6,166 bases of DNA from a candidate division WWE3 bacterium (GTDB taxonomy: Bacteria > Patescibacteriota > WWE3 > UBA101185 > UBA10185), in assembly GCA_003564915.1 (NCBI GenBank), contig PXDX01000033.1, positions 1-6,166 of the forward strand. Reading direction: 5' to 3'. The position numbers and the translations under genes are program-made. This document shows, piece by piece, positions 5,006-6,166 of this stretch; the first letter of the stretch is position 1; the number at the start of each line of letters is the position of its first letter. The notes under the pieces are model-generated. The model did not search any database, was not told the origin of the DNA, and worked only from the letters and a program-made list of their open reading frames with translations.

Positions 5006-6010
5006 TTAAACCTTTATCATGCTTTTGCTGAACTCGTCTAAATGATCCAGCACTCTACCAAGACCATTGATAACGCAAACACCGGGCTCCTCAGCAACAT
5101 GAACTGGGACTCCGACATAGTTTGAGATATATTTATCGATATTTTTTAGCATGGAAGTTCTACCACTCAAAACTATCCCTTTATCTAAGATGTCTGAGGA
5201 CAGTTCCGGAGGAGTTCTCTCGAGAACATCTTTCGTCGTAGATGCAATCTTCTCCAAAATCATTTCTAAGCTGGGGTATATATCCTCCGAAGTAATTTCA
5301 ACGATCCTAGGGAATCCCGTAACTGAATCTCTTCCTTTCACCTCAAAAACCTCTACCCTGGGATTCTGGAGGGCATCGCCTATTTCTATTTTTACAAGTT
5401 CAGCGGTTTCTTCCCCAACGATCAACCCGTGCTCACGCCGTAAATATTGAGCAATAGATCTATCAAAATCAATTCCTCCAACGCGCACACTTCCATGCAC
5501 AACTATGCCATAAAGTGAAATAACCCCGATTTCCGAAATGCCTCCTCCAAGTGTCATAATAACATTTCCTGAGGGTTGGGAAACGGGAGAGCCTGCTCCT
5601 ATGGCCGCAGCTAAAGGGCCGGGAACCAAATAGACTTTTTTAGCACCTGCTTCATGGACGGAGTCAAGAACTGCTTTAGATTCTACGGATGTAGCGCCAA
5701 CGGGTATAGAAACCACCGCTTCAGGTTTAAAAAATTTGGATTTACTTAATGCTTTATTAATGAAATAACTTATAAACACCCGCGCTATTCCGTAATCAGC
5801 AATGACACCGCTCTTCATCGGTCTTAGTGCGATAATGTCCTCAGGCGTTCTTCCAAGCATCTTTCTGGCATCTTCACCTATGGACATAATCTCACTGTTT
5901 TCTTCTGATACAGCCACGACGGTGGGTTCGGTAGTAATTATTCCCTTTTTCTTAACGTAGATACTGGAGTTTGAAGTACCCAAATCTATAGCTAATTTTT
6001 TTGGTACCAT
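5006..6010 (-). CDS. mreB: MreB-like actin homologue with altered ATP-site motifs
   Basis: MreB polymerises under the membrane and positions cell-wall synthesis. I place the start at ATG 6010 (334 residues, typical for MreB) rather than the upstream ATG at 6061. The 17 extra residues lack MreB character, and a TATAAT box lies 6 bases before 6010. Actin-fold landmarks are the phosphate-1 motif DLGTSNS (9-15), MLGRTPEDIIALRPMKSGVI (51-70), IPVGATSVE (102-110) with the catalytic-type Glu110, GPLAAAIGAG (131-140), GRDSVTGFPR (226-235) and PPELSSDILDKGIVLSGR (267-284). Two motifs deviate. The phosphate-2 motif, normally D-[IL]-GGGT, is TLGGGI, with Thr153 replacing the metal/nucleotide-site Asp. 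The adenosine motif, normally TGGGALL, is SGRTSML (282-288). This may be a paralogue with weak or no ATPase. It is the first gene of an operon with the WecG/TagA-type transferase. Confidence 0.88.
   Translation of the reverse strand: MVPKKLAIDLGTSNSSIYVKKKGIITTEPTVVAVSEENSEIMSIGEDARKMLGRTPEDIIALRPMKSGVIADYGIARVFISYFINKALSKSKFFKPEAVVSIPVGATSVESKAVLDSVHEAGAKKVYLVPGPLAAAIGAGSPVSQPSGNVIMTLGGGISEIGVISLYGIVVHGSVRVGGIDFDRSIAQYLRREHGLIVGEETAELVKIEIGDALQNPRVEVFEVKGRDSVTGFPRIVEITSEDIYPSLEMILEKIASTTKDVLERTPPELSSDILDKGIVLSGRTSMLKNIDKYISNYVGVPVHVAEEPGVCVINGLGRVLDHLDEFSKSMIKV
5011..5015 (-). promoter_or_regulatory. Possible Shine-Dalgarno for the operon-internal glycosyltransferase gene
   Basis: AAAGG (5015-5011) lies 10 bases before ATG 5000, inside the last codons of the mreB-like gene. 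It is the only start in the window with a plausible ribosome-binding site, and the only one that must be translated from the middle of an mRNA. Confidence 0.4.
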
Positions 6011-6016
6011 AACAAA

Positions 6017-6022
6017 ATTATA
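6017..6022 (-). promoter_or_regulatory. -10 box of the mreB-like operon, apparently leaderless
   Basis: A perfect TATAAT (6022-6017) ends 6 bases before ATG 6010. No good -35 hexamer lies at 16-18 bases. There is no Shine-Dalgarno. This promoter supports the 6010 start over the longer frame. Confidence 0.55.
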
Positions 6023-6028
6023 TAACAA

Positions 6029-6037
6029 TGTTAGAAT
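6029..6037 (+). promoter_or_regulatory. Extended -10 promoter of the divergent membrane-protein gene
   Basis: TGT-TAGAAT (6029-6037) forms an extended -10 element with 5 of 6 hexamer matches, 9 bases before ATG 6047. This predicts a start about 3 bases before the ATG. It lies back to back with the mreB-like -10 box, only 9 bases away, within a 36-base divergent spacer. Confidence 0.4.
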
Positions 6038-6046
6038 ATAAGGGTA

Positions 6047-6166
6047 ATGCAAAAGGGTCATCTTATTAGAGCTTTCTTAACAGCTATCATAATTTTTAGC
6101 ATCAGTGGAATACTTTATATGTATACAGCTGGATACCGGCTGAGGAGAGAGGGAGGCCAACCTGTC
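6047..6166 (+). CDS. N-terminus of a single-pass membrane protein, possibly PEGA-domain (3' end cut by window edge)
   Basis: Forty codons are open from ATG 6047 to the right edge. The protein starts MQKGHLIRAF, with two basic residues, then a hydrophobic stretch at about residues 10-27 (FLTAIIIFSISGILYMYT), then AGYRLRREGGQPV. This is the pattern of a signal anchor with the basic N-terminus inside and the rest outside. A short N-terminal anchor followed by a GYR-plus-charged segment is common at the start of PEGA-domain surface proteins in CPR genomes, but the domain itself would lie outside the window, so this is a guess. It diverges from the mreB-like operon, fitting an envelope neighbourhood. 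Confidence 0.6.
   Translation, partial: MQKGHLIRAFLTAIIIFSISGILYMYTAGYRLRREGGQPV

Noticed and set aside
5151..5450. 99-codon plus-strand ORF inside the mreB-like gene
   Set aside because: Antisense shadow of conserved MreB codons.
6011..6061. 17-residue N-terminal extension of the mreB-like protein (ATG at 6061)
   Set aside because: The canonical MreB N-terminus begins at 6010; the extension overlaps the divergent gene's start and covers a TATAAT box placed 6 bases before 6010.

Overview
The window looks like chromosomal DNA from a bacterium of the Candidate Phyla Radiation (Patescibacteria), perhaps Microgenomates or Dojkabacteria-like. This is inferred from the gene set (compact GH57 enzyme of the CPR style, GT5 glycogen synthase, divergent MreB, WecG/TagA transferase, probable PEGA-type membrane protein), the low G+C, the very short intergenic gaps and the near absence of Shine-Dalgarno sequences. 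No marker gene fixes the phylum. No CDS needs a non-standard genetic code, and the recognised stops are TAA or TAG.

Layout, right to left, since all complete genes are on the minus strand. At the right edge a plus-strand gene for a single-pass membrane protein begins (6047 to the edge, partial) and diverges from an mreB-like gene (6010-5006). A WecG/TagA/CpsF glycosyltransferase gene (5000-4128) follows 5 bases later, forming a two-gene operon for cell-envelope or shape functions. Next is a separately promoted gene (4048-3173) for a protein with a MerR/excisionase-type helix-turn-helix, a long acidic linker and a C-terminal domain resembling AbiEi-type antitoxins. A 211-base gap leads to glgA (2961-1426). 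After glgA, a 272-base gap precedes a GH57 glycosidase/glucanotransferase gene (1153 to the left edge, partial). GlgA and GH57 probably cooperate in making and remodelling an alpha-glucan.

The most interesting part is the glgA-GH57 gap. It holds two tandem near-consensus sigma-70 promoters, both with 17-base spacers. They fire into a three-tier rod-shaped RNA of about 105 nt that ends in an intrinsic terminator with six U. The 3' strand of the closing helix is also the 5' strand of the terminator hairpin, the topology of an 'on' riboswitch or attenuator, and the apical loop repeats the UUGGGC of that strand. I do not recognise the RNA family; it is a candidate undescribed small RNA or switch.

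A second pattern is that four minus-strand genes (mreB-like, HTH gene, glgA, GH57) each have a -10 hexamer ending exactly 6 bases before the ATG and no Shine-Dalgarno. This strongly suggests leaderless transcription as the local rule. The one gene inside an operon (wecG/tagA) has an AAAGG ribosome-binding-site candidate instead.
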